From contig CP136064.1 in NCBI GenBank assembly GCA_032622095.1, positions 147,624,864 through 147,688,863 on the forward strand: a DNA stretch of 64,000 nt, written 5' to 3'. The position numbers were made by a program, and so were the translations under genes. Source of the stretch: Siphonodentalium dalli. Lineage: Eukaryota > Mollusca > Scaphopoda > Gadilida > Siphonodentaliidae. How positions within the stretch are numbered: position 1 is the first letter of the stretch; every line of letters starts with the position of its first letter. The notes under the pieces were generated by a model, which was not told the DNA's origin, did not search any database, and was given only the letters and a program-made list of their open reading frames with translations. Below are positions 11,559-22,850 of the stretch, one piece after another.

Positions 11559-11720
11559 CAGTAGTGCCCTAAGAAGTCGACCCCTTAACCACAGCAGAAT
11601 TATGTGTAACTTTTCAGGATTTAGTCAGATATATGGCTTGTTGCCATTCATCGGAAAGCTCTCCCCGAGTTACCCGTAATTCTGCTGTGGTTAAGGAGTC
11701 GATTAATTAGAGCATTACTG
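11559..11720. mobile_element. Tc1/mariner-type MITE, deleted copy
   Basis: The TIR starts CAGTAGTGCCCTAA and TA flanks both ends (11557-11558 and 11721-11722). It is the same family as 14214-14430 but lacks most of one arm beyond the GGAAAGCTCTC centre. Confidence 0.75.
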
Positions 11721-11722
11721 TA

Positions 11723-12831
11723 GTTACAAATGTATGTCTAGCCTCCTGTTGTGTCACTAATAAGATCTTTAATTCACATACGGTACACATGTACATGTAC
11801 AGTGTACTATATACCCGTTCAAGCTTTTACAAGTGTCAGTCATCGAGAAACTGACCAAAAGTTTTGGTAGTATATAATATAGGCTAGCACTGCACTTGGG
11901 CTACATGTACATGTACTGTAAGTGATTATAATGTATTATTTTTATATTCTGCTGTGAAAGTGTTGCTGAATGAAATTTAAGTTTACCCCGATATTCTAAG
12001 TCCGCTCGACTAAGATGGGCTTTTTCTCGAAAACTGATATCTGAATATACATGTACGTCTTCCACTGGTTGGTATTCCCTCTAAATTGACTAATTTTAAC
12101 TGATTAGATTAGCCCTGGTATGGAAAACTCTAACTGTTATAGCCCGATGAGCGGTTTACTGCCAACAGCGGTGATGATATGATGACCAGCGTTGTGCATG
12201 GCATATGTTGATCCAGGTAAGAATGCTACCATACATTCCAAACATTCATTAAATATCTTATTAATAGTAACCCAAACTACACAAGAGACTAGTATAACTA
12301 AGATTGGGCTCGATTATGATGTGACACTTTCAGTACTTCATTTACTAGTAGCCTGGTACTGGTGGGCCTGGCTACAGATACTTGTTTGGCGTGTTTGAGG
12401 CCTGTGGCACAAGGGCAGCAGAATAGTACCGGTAGTACAGCACACAAAGAGGTATATAGTACCGGCACATGTACATGTATTCTCTCTGTTTTCACACATG
12501 TTTTTTTTCAATTTAACAACATGAGTCTTTTATAACACAAACTAAAGTGAAAGTAGGCCAACATGTATATAATGTGCACCCAGTATACCGGTACATGTAC
12601 TGATATATTACATTGCAATACAGTCCGAGTACAATGATATAGCAAAATTATGCATAGTAGAATAACAACCTTTTGTACAAACAGTCCTGACAATGATATA
12701 CCGGGATATCATGGTGATAGTTCATACATTTGGAATTACCGAATACCTGAGTTTGTGGATAGACCGCTTCATGCGATGTTTATGTGAATTTTTATTTTTA
12801 AGTCGGCATTGCATACGGTAGTCCTATAAAC
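11723..12831. other. No gene seen
   Basis: AT-rich with several tacatgta runs. Open frames are short and featureless. ATAAAC at 12826-12831 is the left target duplication of the next element. Confidence 0.45.
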
Positions 12832-13872
12832 GAGGGTATCACCCCCCCCCCCCCCCCCCTTTCGGTACGCGGGATTCAGGGTGTTTTGAAGCCGTACGCG
12901 GGGATTCATACCCCCGAATTAACTGGTATTCGGGTTCAAGCAAAACATCTTGGACGCAGGTTTTGATGGCGCAAAGTAATATTTTTGCTAGTTATCTGTA
13001 TGAATGGGTGGGTAGAATAGCTTCTTGGGCATACTCGACCACCATGCCATCATAAACATGCTAAAAATACTTGACGCCAGTCTAGATGCTAAGATTTTGC
13101 GATTTTCTTGATCAGATTACAAAATTTTCGCACACCGGGCCGAACCATGGTCGGCCCGGTGTGTCATTGTCTCTCCCCTGTGGCCAATACAAAAATGCTA
13201 ATAAGTTTAACAATATTTTACTACATTTGGTCAAACTTGTGGTGATCAGTTGGAGAATTTTCCAACCTGATGGGGAGTTTGCGGTTTGAAATTTCCAACA
13301 CTATAGGAAAGCTTTAGTTGAGGCCAGTCTGGATGCTAGGATTTGCGATTTTCTTGTTCAAATTTCAAAATTTTCTCACACCGGCCGAACAACGATGGTT
13401 AGCTCGGTGTGTCGTGCTCTCTTGCCCATAGCCGTGTGCATTTGTATGGAGTTAGACCACTAGATGTTAGGATTTATGCAATGTTTCAGGTTAAAATATC
13501 TGAATTTTCTCATACCGGGAACATAGAACCATGGTTTATGAAGATATAGGATATTAGGCCTAAAACACTGAGGTGCAAGGGGGGGGGGGGGGGTGCAATG
13601 GAATTATGCAAAACTTGTGTTCGGTCTGATTCTGACTCAAGGAGGGGGGTGCAGATGGAATTTCCCAAGGTGGACACCCCCAACGGGAACCCTCTAGCCA
13701 CGTCCCTGATCATAAAGTATCATTAATGGTATCATAACGGCCTCATAACGCGACCGGCATCATAATGTGTCTATGTAACTTCTATGTATTATTTCTTAAC
13801 ATGTATTCAGGATTCACCCCCCAAAATTAACTGGTATTCAGGATTCAGGGGGGAGGGGGGGGTGATACCCTC
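12832..13872. mobile_element. 1.04-kb TIR element with 6-bp ATAAAC duplication
   Basis: The ends GAGGGTATCACCCCC (left) and its complement (right, ending 13872) are flanked by ATAAAC at 12826-12831 and 13873-13878. Internally a degenerate unit occurs about three times (from about 13076, 13323 and 13455): CCAGTCTAGATGCTAGGATT-like text, then TTTTCTCACACCGG. Only the termini are inverted. I assign no superfamily. Confidence 0.72.
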
Positions 13873-13878
13873 ATAAAC

Positions 13879-14211
13879 CACACCAGAGAATAGCAAATGT
13901 CGGTCAGTGACCAACTTCTTATGTTTATGCAATCGATACAATCCGGTTCTGCTTTTGATGTCCAGTTCGATATTTGTGGTGTGTTCTTGTGCAAAAATAT
14001 AATTCTAACTAATGCGCCAAAAATCAGGTTTATAAATTTATCCATTCTTGAGCAAGAGCAACTCGTAAAACTTGTATGGTATAACATAACATTCCAAACT
14101 GAGTATTTCTGCTATCGAACCATATGATAATAATGTTGAACCAGACATCGAAATCTGAACCGCATTTATGGATTGCAGCACGTGATGTTGAATAAACAGT
14201 TATAGAGGATA
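13879..14211. other. No gene seen
   Basis: Short frames occur on both strands but carry no family motif. Confidence 0.45.
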
Positions 14212-14213
14212 TA

Positions 14214-14430
14214 CAGTAATGCTCTAATTAATCGACTCCTTAACTACAGCAGAATTATGGGTAACTTTTCAGGATTTAGTCGGAAATATGGGTTGATGCC
14301 ATTCATCGGAAAGCTCTCGGTGAGAGCTTTCCGATGAATGGCAACAAGCCATATTTCCGACTAAATCCTGAAAAGTTACCCATAATTCTGCTGTAGTTAA
14401 GGAGTCGATTAATTAGCTCTAGAATTACTG
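14214..14430. mobile_element. Tc1/mariner-type palindromic MITE, full copy
   Basis: The ends are CAGTAATGCTCTAA and its near-complement, with TA at 14212-14213 and 14431-14432. The entire 217 bp is a near-perfect palindrome centred at about 14321 (AGCTCTCGGTGAGAGCT). This matches short non-autonomous Tc1/mariner derivatives. Confidence 0.85.
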
Positions 14431-14432
14431 TA

Positions 14433-15494
14433 ACATAGTTTATAATATACAAATGTATACTGTATGGGAAACATCAGAGGTTTACAAAGTAATAAAAACA
14501 GTTGATTTGTTCTTTATTCTTGTGGTTATATACACGTACATACAGGTATTCTAAAAATAAATGTCCTTTACAACGTGGATCAATGAAATGCGGTTGTTGC
14601 ATTTAAAATGCATTGAGGGTGCATTGTGTCACGCCACTTTGTAAATGCCTTAATGACAGCATTTAAATTACCGATCATTGCGCCGAAAAAGTATATTAGT
14701 ATGAACACCCAAATAACGATACGATAGTGTATTTTGCAATATTAGTTTTAATTTTGTTTAATTTAAATTCACATCTGAATAATTCTGTGTTATTTTCCCA
14801 CTCCTGGTGTACATGTATATGTTCGGAATCGGACATTCATGATGTAGTTTTCCATTCAAAATGGAATAAACATAAATAAACACTGTTGACATTAATTGTT
14901 TTATAATCAGAATCTGAGAATCATGATTCTCATTTTGATTCTAGTAAAAAGTCTTGATTCCCTGTAGAAAGTGAAACACTAACATTTTGATTATTGCAAA
15001 AAATCTGATGGATTTTAAGGCCTGCATCAAGACATTTGTTTGTGAATAAATCAAGGTAATTGTGTTAAAATATGAACGCATTTACAAATGCGTTGCTCCA
15101 AAATCGCAAAGTAGATTCGAACATGTGGTCGCTTTTCTAAGAAATTTGTGAGTGGTCTGTACATGTACATACATGTAAGTTACTTGACCAATTACACAAG
15201 GAGTCGAGGGACACAATCAATGAGGACGTTTGTACTAAAAAATATTTGTTTACGCAAGGAACGAACACAAGGCCACTTTCTTAATTTATATTATGAGCTA
15301 ACAAGACAGATCGTAAATCGCTGTTATATGACAATATATGTGGCCATCATAATGGTCGACAGGCATGACGCCAACAAAAACCAATCTGTCAGGCCAGTAT
15401 AATGAAGTCGCGACTTATTTCTGGTGGAACCTATTAAAGGCATCGTTCCATTTCGTTAATAACAACTTACATGTAACATTCACCTCCACCTCTT
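14433..15494. other. No gene seen
   Basis: AT-rich, with no repeat ends found and featureless short frames. Confidence 0.45.
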
Positions 15495-16428
15495 TACTCT
15501 TGGGCTCCAAATAAACATGCATGCACCAGCTGCATCCACGTTTATTATTTTTCTTGGGAAATCCCCCCCCCCCTGCACAGTGCTTATTTGGGTCTGCACG
15601 TTTATTAATATTTTGAAGCTATGAAAATTTAAATCAGCACAAATTCAAGATTTCTATATGATTCAGATGTAAAAATTATCAACACGTCTACATTAGTTAC
15701 TAGCTAAACAAGACATTTTGTCATATGTGTATACTTTACTGTGAAATTGCGTTTCTTCCGTTCTCCATGAACGGATTCTCAAAATGTTTGGTTTTCCAAA
15801 AAACAAGGATTCGAACTGTCTGAACTGAACTCCATGCGTTCGTTTAAATAGATGAATAAATAGTGGGAAAGACATACAATCCTAGTTCATAATGAATTTA
15901 AGTATATAAATATAAATAATAAACGGCGGATTCAACGTGGTCATGGGTTTTGACCGCGTTAAAAAAATCAGCAAACTCTGCATGAACCCCGAAGTTTGCT
16001 GATTTTTTCTCGCGGTCAAAACCCCATGACCGCATTGAAACCGCCGTTCATTTCTTATATGAATAACACAATTTAAAATTGGTGAATTATTTCTTTTGGT
16101 TAATTTAATAAACGTACAGGACCAAATAACGATCGTACAGGTGGGAATTTTACCTCGATTTTAATAATCGTACATTAGGCACTCATGAGTACATATTCAA
16201 GTATGTGGCAAACCAAAAAAACACCACATGATACATACATGTACCTGTACTACATGTTGACTCGTATACTTGAACCTGCTATAAAAATTATTTGGTTAAC
16301 CACAGTTGATGTTTTGCTCAGAGTTCGCCCTGCACTATTATTTGGGTCTGTACTTTTATTAACTTTCAATGGAATTTCCCCCCCGCACTATTATTTGGGC
16401 CTGCACTTTTATTTGGAGCCTGAGAGTA
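15495..16428. mobile_element. TIR repeat with TACTCT ends
   Basis: TACTCTTGGGCTCCAAATAA at the left is matched by the complement of the right end at 16402-16428. Subterminal text CTGCAC(A/T)..TTATTTGGG recurs at both ends. A separate 127-bp palindrome (15922-16048) is nested inside. It probably belongs to the same broad group as 45539-45688, which also ends in TACTC. Confidence 0.6.
15922..16048. mobile_element. 127-bp palindromic MITE
   Basis: AACGGCGGATTCAACG through GGTTTTGACCGCG is mirrored by the right half ending CCGCCGTT, with AATCAGCAAAC/GTTTGCTGATT near the centre. It is non-coding and I find no clear target duplication. Confidence 0.72.
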
Positions 16429-16467
16429 AGTTGCATTGACATTTATTTTCACGAATTACCATGCTAA

Positions 16468-17160
16468 AGGCCAAAAGAAAAAAGATTGTATGTTTCCGGT
16501 AACATAGCGAAAAATTTAGGGAAGGTAGGTAGGGAATTTTTTTTATTTTGATATTTTTTATCCAGCTGCAGAAATATTGAACTACCTCGACCAAAGTGAC
16601 ATAAAATGCCAACCCGTGCGATGGGGAAAGTATTACTTGATCAACACAGTGGAAATATACATTAAGATTGATAAAAAATCAAACTTACTTCATGCTTACG
16701 TATGTTTTTTATTATATCTAATACCACATTTTCATAAATTTGGCTATAAACTTGGTACAAAATTGATGTCACTAACTTTTTATAAGAATTTTACCAATAA
16801 TACCGCCATTATACCGTACATGTACATGTATTGTGACAATTACATCCCATTGTCTGGGGGTAGCCAGTACACCCACCGAGCATGCCTGGTTTTTGGAAAC
16901 AGTAGCTACATGTATACCCCTAATATATGCAGTGATAACCTCTTTACATGTATATATACAGATACACACCCACCATGTCTGTTGATAGTGTTCCATAAGT
17001 CCCAAACAAGACATAAAGCAGGCAGGAGATCCACTCTCAGGAAATTAAAATTGCGAAAATTTTGACTTTTTCTCAAAATATCAATAAAAAGTTTAGGGTC
17101 GGCGGGTTATTTTTAGGGTCGGTCGATGTACGGAAACATAGTATCTTTTTTCTTTGGCCT
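16468..17160. mobile_element. 693-bp repeat with AGGCCAAA inverted ends
   Basis: The left end AGGCCAAAAGAAAAAAGAT, followed by TATGTTTCCG, is matched by the complement of the right end. Each terminus has GGGTCGG/GGGAAGG-like text just inside. The 162-codon frame within it shows no family motif and is not called. Fragments of the same terminus occur at 1550-1695. Confidence 0.6.
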
Positions 17161-17334
17161 AAGGAACATTGCAACTGGTTTGAAGTAACATGACCGCGTT
17201 GCGTCAACAATGGAACTGCATTGATGGTAATTTTCAACATGGTCTCACTGAGGTTCTATCAAATATAAATACTAGTATGGTTGAGGGAGACAATTATTTT
17301 GAGAATATGTGATCCTGTGTTAACATGAGCCTAA

Positions 17335-17712
17335 GGCGACACCAATTTTTAAGTCTGGTTTACGAACACCTCCTACAACTTTGTTTCCATTTCATGAAAA
17401 AAAATATAACTTTTTTTGTCCCAAAATATTTTACATGCGTACTGATTTTCATGTGCTGTCGCATCCGGTTCTGCTTATGATCACTTACAGATCCATATTT
17501 TCATGTATTTCATGACAAGATATGTCTTGTTTGGTTTGAACAGAATTTCATTCAAAAACATTTTTTCACAATTTTTGTAAAATTTATGTAAAATTCCACG
17601 ATTTACTTGATATAAATTGGGGGGACAATCTTTTTTATTTTTATTTTTTTCCCTCCTGCATCTACTTTTTTTCTCCCCACATCGTAAACCAGACTTAAAA
17701 ATTGGTGTCGCT
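17335..17712 (-). mobile_element. Harbinger-like MITE, copy 2
   Basis: This is the same family as 9093-9442 but in reverse orientation. The termini are GGCGACACC and GGTGTCGCT, with TAA at 17332-17334 and 17713-17715. The two copies form an 8.6-kb inverted pair inside the 16-kb element. Confidence 0.8.
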
Positions 17713-17715
17713 TAA

Positions 17716-18400
17716 ATATCATCTGATGGAGTCAAAATCATTGAACCGTCACTTATGCATGCACATGTTGTCTTGATGTTGAGTCTGGCTTTCATCATTT
17801 TCATTAGTTTTACTGTTAATATCCACCAAAGGTTGAGGTGTTATGGAACAACTGTATGGCATCGTATACTGTTATCTTCCGAGTAAATATGGAGTCTCTA
17901 ATTCTTTTATCAGTCACGCATCTACTCATCAAATAGTATAATCCTTAAATATTTGTAGTCCATGTGATCTCGACTGCACAGTACATGTATAAACATTCAT
18001 CTGCAGTGTGTTTTAAATTTCTTTGCCGTGTAACAACTGTTGTCCCAAGTTTCAATGCCTTGTCCTCCTGGTATGTAGGGATTACCAATTTACCATTGCC
18101 GTGTTTTAATTTGCAATTTTGATGATGACGCTCACTTGTTGATAATTTTCTTTGTCGTGTAACAACTGTTGTACCAAGTTTCTATGCCGCGTCCTCCTGG
18201 TATTTAGGGATTACCGGTGCCTTTAATAGCGTCAGATGCATCATTGCCAGTTAATGTACATTAGAGTGGAACTGAATTAACAATGTCACATTGACACAGT
18301 ACTCAGTTAAGACCAGTAAAACAGCAAAAGTAGTATTATTGTACAGCAGGCTTATCACTATCAGTACTTACTACATGTACTGACCCCTTACTATCGTGGA
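17716..18400. other. Short imperfect duplication, no gene
   Basis: TTTCTTTGCCGTGTAACAAC with the following ~80 bp occurs at about 18018 and again near 18148, a local tandem duplication of about 130 bp. I find nothing coding. Confidence 0.5.
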
Positions 18401-19012
18401 TCAATCTGAATCTGAATGGTTACGCTGCAGATCCCAATTAAGGTAATTTCGCAGCGGGCGAGAGAGTCTCAGATCTTTTCCTTCAGCACACTCTTGAAGG
18501 AATCCACAGGCTGTTGTTGTAGGATTAAGGATTCCTCCAGCTGATTCCAGTCGCATATAGTTCGAACAAATGTGGAATTAGCGAACTGAGCTGACACGTA
18601 CATGTATGGTATAGCCTCGTAGCACTGACTGTTGTTCCTTTAAATTAGGTGCCGAGGAATTTGGCTGGTGACGTAGCCTGTCAGAACTTTGCTCTGCGAT
18701 CTAAGACGCCTTGTTTCGGGTGTAAAGTATTGATTAGGTGGTATAGCCTCGACCAATCCGCCCACCACCTTACTCATGAATCCCAGCCGATTTATTTTCC
18801 GCCGTTTCTGCAATGTTGGTAAATCTAGCTCGTAGAGGATCTTTGTCATATATCCATCTTCTTTGCTCTTATAGTCTCTTTTAATGAAACGGGCTGCTCT
18901 ACGCTGGATTCTTTCCAGCTTGTCGATGTGATTTTGTTGGTAGGGGTCCCAGATGGTGTCTGCGTAGTCCATGATCTTCAAACTTCTCAATTCTTCTGGA
19001 CAGGTGCATTAT
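18401..19012 (-). pseudogene. 5'-truncated LINE fragment: RT C-terminal region
   Basis: On the minus strand, 18990-18640 reads MDYADTIWDPYQQ, then DKLERIQRRAARFIKRDY, the conserved segment after the RT core in CR1/L2-like LINEs. The frame stops near 18640. Downstream another frame reads SAQFANSTFVRTICDWNQL to a TGA at 18469-18471, a normal C-terminus for such elements, so one frameshift separates the halves. The 3' end ATTCAGATTCAGATT near 18400 resembles the short tandem tail of this group. No endonuclease or RT catalytic motifs are present, so this is an incomplete reverse-transcription product. Confidence 0.82.
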
Positions 19013-19724
19013 GAGCAGGCCACTGGCACTACATCATGATTGTACCGGTACCACAAATTCAATTTTGAGACAATATTCTGGTTATGGCCAGGTAGCTGAG
19101 GTACTGTTCAATACTATAGTTGATCCGTTTCGTTATCGTAGCTTAATTCTTACTGTTCCGGGAATTGAAATATTTTTTGTCACATGAAATTCAGTCTTTT
19201 TCGATATTTGCGCACATCCATGGGGATAAATCGGCGAATCTTATATATAAGTCCACAGTTTATCCGTTTGTAGCCAACACACCATTTCCTTCTGTCAATC
19301 CGCGTTGATTCGCGACAAAATTAACTCAAAACACCACAAGGAATTCTCGGCGCTAAATTCTTTTCGAAGTAACGGTAACTAAAAGTTAAGATTGTAATTT
19401 GGCTGCAGAAACGAAACGAAACGAATTTTGAAACACAATAATTGTATTCACTAATATTTTCCTGTTGGTATATGGTCTACTATAGTATACGCAATCATTT
19501 ATTTGAAATAATAAGTATCACTTAGTGAATAATTCTTACTGATAATTAGAAATATCTTTATTTTGTATCCCTTTAATATTAAATACCGGTAATATTATAT
19601 ATGGCCCTGAAAATTGTCTGTTTGTCAGTTTAATGTTCACTAGTTATAGCTAGGCTGTTAGATAACGTGTGATATTGCTTCATTTGTCCGGGGTAGTGTA
19701 TTGTCATACTGTCATAATAAACTT
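19013..19724. other. No gene seen
   Basis: AT-rich non-coding sequence leading into the 45-bp array. Confidence 0.45.
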
Positions 19725-22490
19725 CAAGTAATAAGGTAACTACTCGCCAATGATGCTCGAATACAGAAATGGTTAATAAGGTAACTACCTGTCAATGACC
19801 GACGTCATAATATAGAAAGGGTTAATAAGGTACGGTAACTAACTACACGGCAATGATACTTAGTATAGAAAGGTTAATAATTTAACTGCTTGTCAATGAT
19901 GCTTTAATATAGAAAGGGTTAATAAGGTAACTACATGTCAATAATGCTTTAATAAAAAAAGGGTTAATAAAATAAAGTTCTACACGTCAATGATGCTTTA
20001 ATATAGAAAGAGCTAATAGGGTAACTACACGACAATGATGTTTTAATATAGAAAGGGTTAATATGGTAATTACACGCTAATGGTGCTTTAATATAGAAAG
20101 GGTTAATATGGTAACTACCGTCAATGATGCTTTATTATAGAACTGGCTAATATGATAACTACATGTCAATGATGCTTTAATATAGAAAGGGTTAATAAGG
20201 TAACTACACGCTAATGATGCTTCAATACAAAAATGGTTAATAATGTAACTACCCATCAATGGTGCTTTTATATAGAAAGGGTTAATAAGGTAACTACACG
20301 TCAATGATACTTAGTATATAACGGGTTAATAAGGTAACTAACCGCCAATGATACTTAGTATAGAAAGGGTTAATAAGGTAACTACACGACACTGATACTT
20401 ACTAGTAGGTATATACAGGGTTAACAAGGCAACTACCCGTCAATGATACTTTAATATAGAAAGGGTTAACATGGTAACTACACGTAAATGATGTCTCAAT
20501 ATAGAAAGGGTTAATAGGGTAACTACACGTCAATAATTTTTTAATACAGAAATGGTTAAGGGTAACTTCATGTCAATGATGCTTTATTGTAGAAAGGGTT
20601 AATAATGTAACTAATCACCAATGACACTTATTATAGAAAGGGTTAATAAGGTAACTAGGGCCTACCTGTCAATTATTGCTTCAATATAGAAAGGGTTAAT
20701 AAGGTAATTACACGCCAATGATGCTTCAATACAAAAATGGTTAATAAGGTAACTACCCATCAATGGTGCTTTTATATAGAAAGGGTTAATAATGTAACTA
20801 CACGTCAATGATACTTAGTATAGAAAGGGTTAATAAGGTAACTACACGACACTGATACTTAGGTAATACATGGTTAATAAGGCAACTACCCGTCAATGAT
20901 ACTTTAATGTAGAAAGGGTTAACATGGTAACTACACGTAAATGATGTCTTAATATAGAAAAGGTTAATAAGGTAACTACACGTCAATAATTCTTTAATAC
21001 AGAAATGGTTAATAAGGTAACTTCATGTCAATGATGCTTTATTACTAATCACCAATGACACTTATTATAGAAAGGGTTAATAAGGTAACTAGGGCCTACC
21101 TGTCAATTATTGCTTCAATATAGAAAGGGTTAATAAGGTAATTACACGCCAATTGTGCTTTAATATAGAAAGGGTTAATATGGTAACTATCCGTCAATGA
21201 TGCTTTAATATAGAAAGGGTTATAATATGGTACTGCACGTCAACGATGCTTTGATACAAAAATGGTTAATAAGGTAATTACCCGTCAATGGCGCTTTAGT
21301 ATTGAAATGGTTAATAATGTAACTACTCACCTATGATACTTAGTATAGAACGGGTTGTTTAAGGTAACTACCTGTCAATTAATGCTTTAATATAGAAAGG
21401 GTTAATAAGGTAACTACATGCCAATGATACTTAGTATAGAAAGGGTTAATAAGGTAACTGCCTGTCAATTAATGCTTTAATATAGAAAGGGTTAATAAGG
21501 TAACTACACGTCAATGTATATGAAGGGTTAATAAGGTAACTACACGACAATGGTACTTTAGTATATACAGGGTTAATACGGCAACTATCCGTCAACGGTG
21601 TTTTAATATTGAAAGGGTTAACATGGTAACTACACGTCAATGATCTTTTAATATAGAAAGGGTTAATAAGGTAACTACACATCAATGGTGCTTTAATATA
21701 GTAAGGGTTAATAAGGTAACTTCACGTCAATGATGCTTTAATATAGAAAGGGTTAATATGGTAACAACTCACCAATGATACTTTTATAGAACGGGTTAAT
21801 AATGTAACTACCCGGCAATAATTCTTTAATATAGAAATGGTTAATATGGTAAAAACACGTCAATGATGCTTTAATATAGAAAGGGTTATAATAAGGTAAC
21901 TACACGTCAATGATGCTTTAATACAAAAATTGTTAATAAGGTAACTACCCGTCAATGGCGATTTAATATAGAAAGGGTTAATAATGCAACTATACTCACC
22001 AATAATATTAAGTATAGAAAGGGTTAATAAGGTAACTACCTGTGAATTAATGCTTTAATATAGAAAGGGTTAATAAGGTAACTACACGCCAATGGTACTT
22101 AGTATAGAAATGGATAAGGTAATTATACACGACAATGATAATTTGGTATATACAGAGTTAATAAGGCAACTGCCCGTCAATGATGCTATAATATAGAAAG
22201 GGTTAACATGGTAACTACACATCAATTATGTTTTAATATAGAAAGGGTTAATAAGGTAACTACACGTCAATGATGCTTTAATACAGAAAGGGTTAATAAG
22301 GTAACTTCACGTCAATGATGCTTTAATATAGAATGGGTTAATACTGTAACTACTCACCAACGTTACTTACTATCGAAAGGGTTAATAAGGTAACTACCTG
22401 TCAATTAATGCTTTAATATAGACTGGTTAATAAGGTAACTACACGCCAATGATGCTGTAATATAGAACGGGTTAATATGGTAACTTCAAG
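19725..22490. repeat. 45-bp minisatellite array
   Basis: The unit is GGTTAATAAGGTAACTAC, then ACGTCAATGATGC, then TTTAATATAGAAAG: 45 bp, with about 61 copies over 2.77 kb. Copies differ by substitutions and small indels, and some longer blocks are repeated (for example around 20.2-20.6 and 20.7-21.1 kb), indicating segmental duplication within the array. Minus-strand frames of 60-80 codons reading CSYLINPFYIK are translations of the repeat, not genes. Confidence 0.93.
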
Positions 22491-22822
22491 TGCAGATTAT
22501 ACAGTTTAACAAAATACCACAGGTGTATATATCCGGGTGAACACTGTAGTAAATACCTGGGCGAAAACCTGGTGTAAATACCTGGGTGTAAATACTCCGG
22601 ATAACCTGGGTCTAAACACCCGGGTGTGACAGCGTTTTTCTAAATTATATCCGTAAAAACCCGGGTAAACTGGGGTTTAACCTAACATATATAGAAAACA
22701 CCAGGGTAAATCTTTATAAAGCCCTGATTTACCTGGGTGTAACATGGGTGTGACCTGGGTGGAACCAGGGTAAAACCTACATGTATCGGGGTTCATCAGG
22801 GGTATACCTAGGTAAACACCAA
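22491..22822. repeat. Right subterminal ACCTGGGTGT repeats
   Basis: Loose repeats of ACCTGGGTGTAAAT and CCGGGTGTAAC mirror the left subterminal block of the 16-kb element. They are probably transposase-binding-type subterminal repeats, or their remains. Confidence 0.65.
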
Positions 22823-22850
22823 GATTTACCCAGGTACATTTTTATATGGG

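Larger units (their letters stand above)
6693..22850. mobile_element. 16.2-kb TIR element inserted in LINE-1
   Basis: The ends are perfect 28-bp inverted repeats (6693-6720 against 22823-22850), starting CCCATATAAAAATGTACC. Subterminal DNA at both ends is dense in ACCTGGGT motifs (6693-7540 and 22500-22822). The flanks are LINE-1 coding codons that join in frame. The only possible target duplication is AA. No transposase frame is visible, so the element is non-autonomous or has lost its enzyme. Contents: an inverted minisatellite, several MITEs, a LINE fragment and a 45-bp tandem array. The superfamily is unknown. It may have been smaller on arrival and grown by later insertion and array expansion. 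Confidence 0.82.

Noticed and set aside
16577-17065. 162-codon plus-strand frame
   Set aside because: It lies inside a TIR repeat, is Tyr/Ile/Asn-rich with tacatgta-derived TCMY strings, and has no domain pattern.
19725-22490. CRISPR-like array (45-bp periodic repeat)
   Set aside because: There are no unique spacers: the whole period is conserved, and the context is a eukaryotic transposon. It is a minisatellite.
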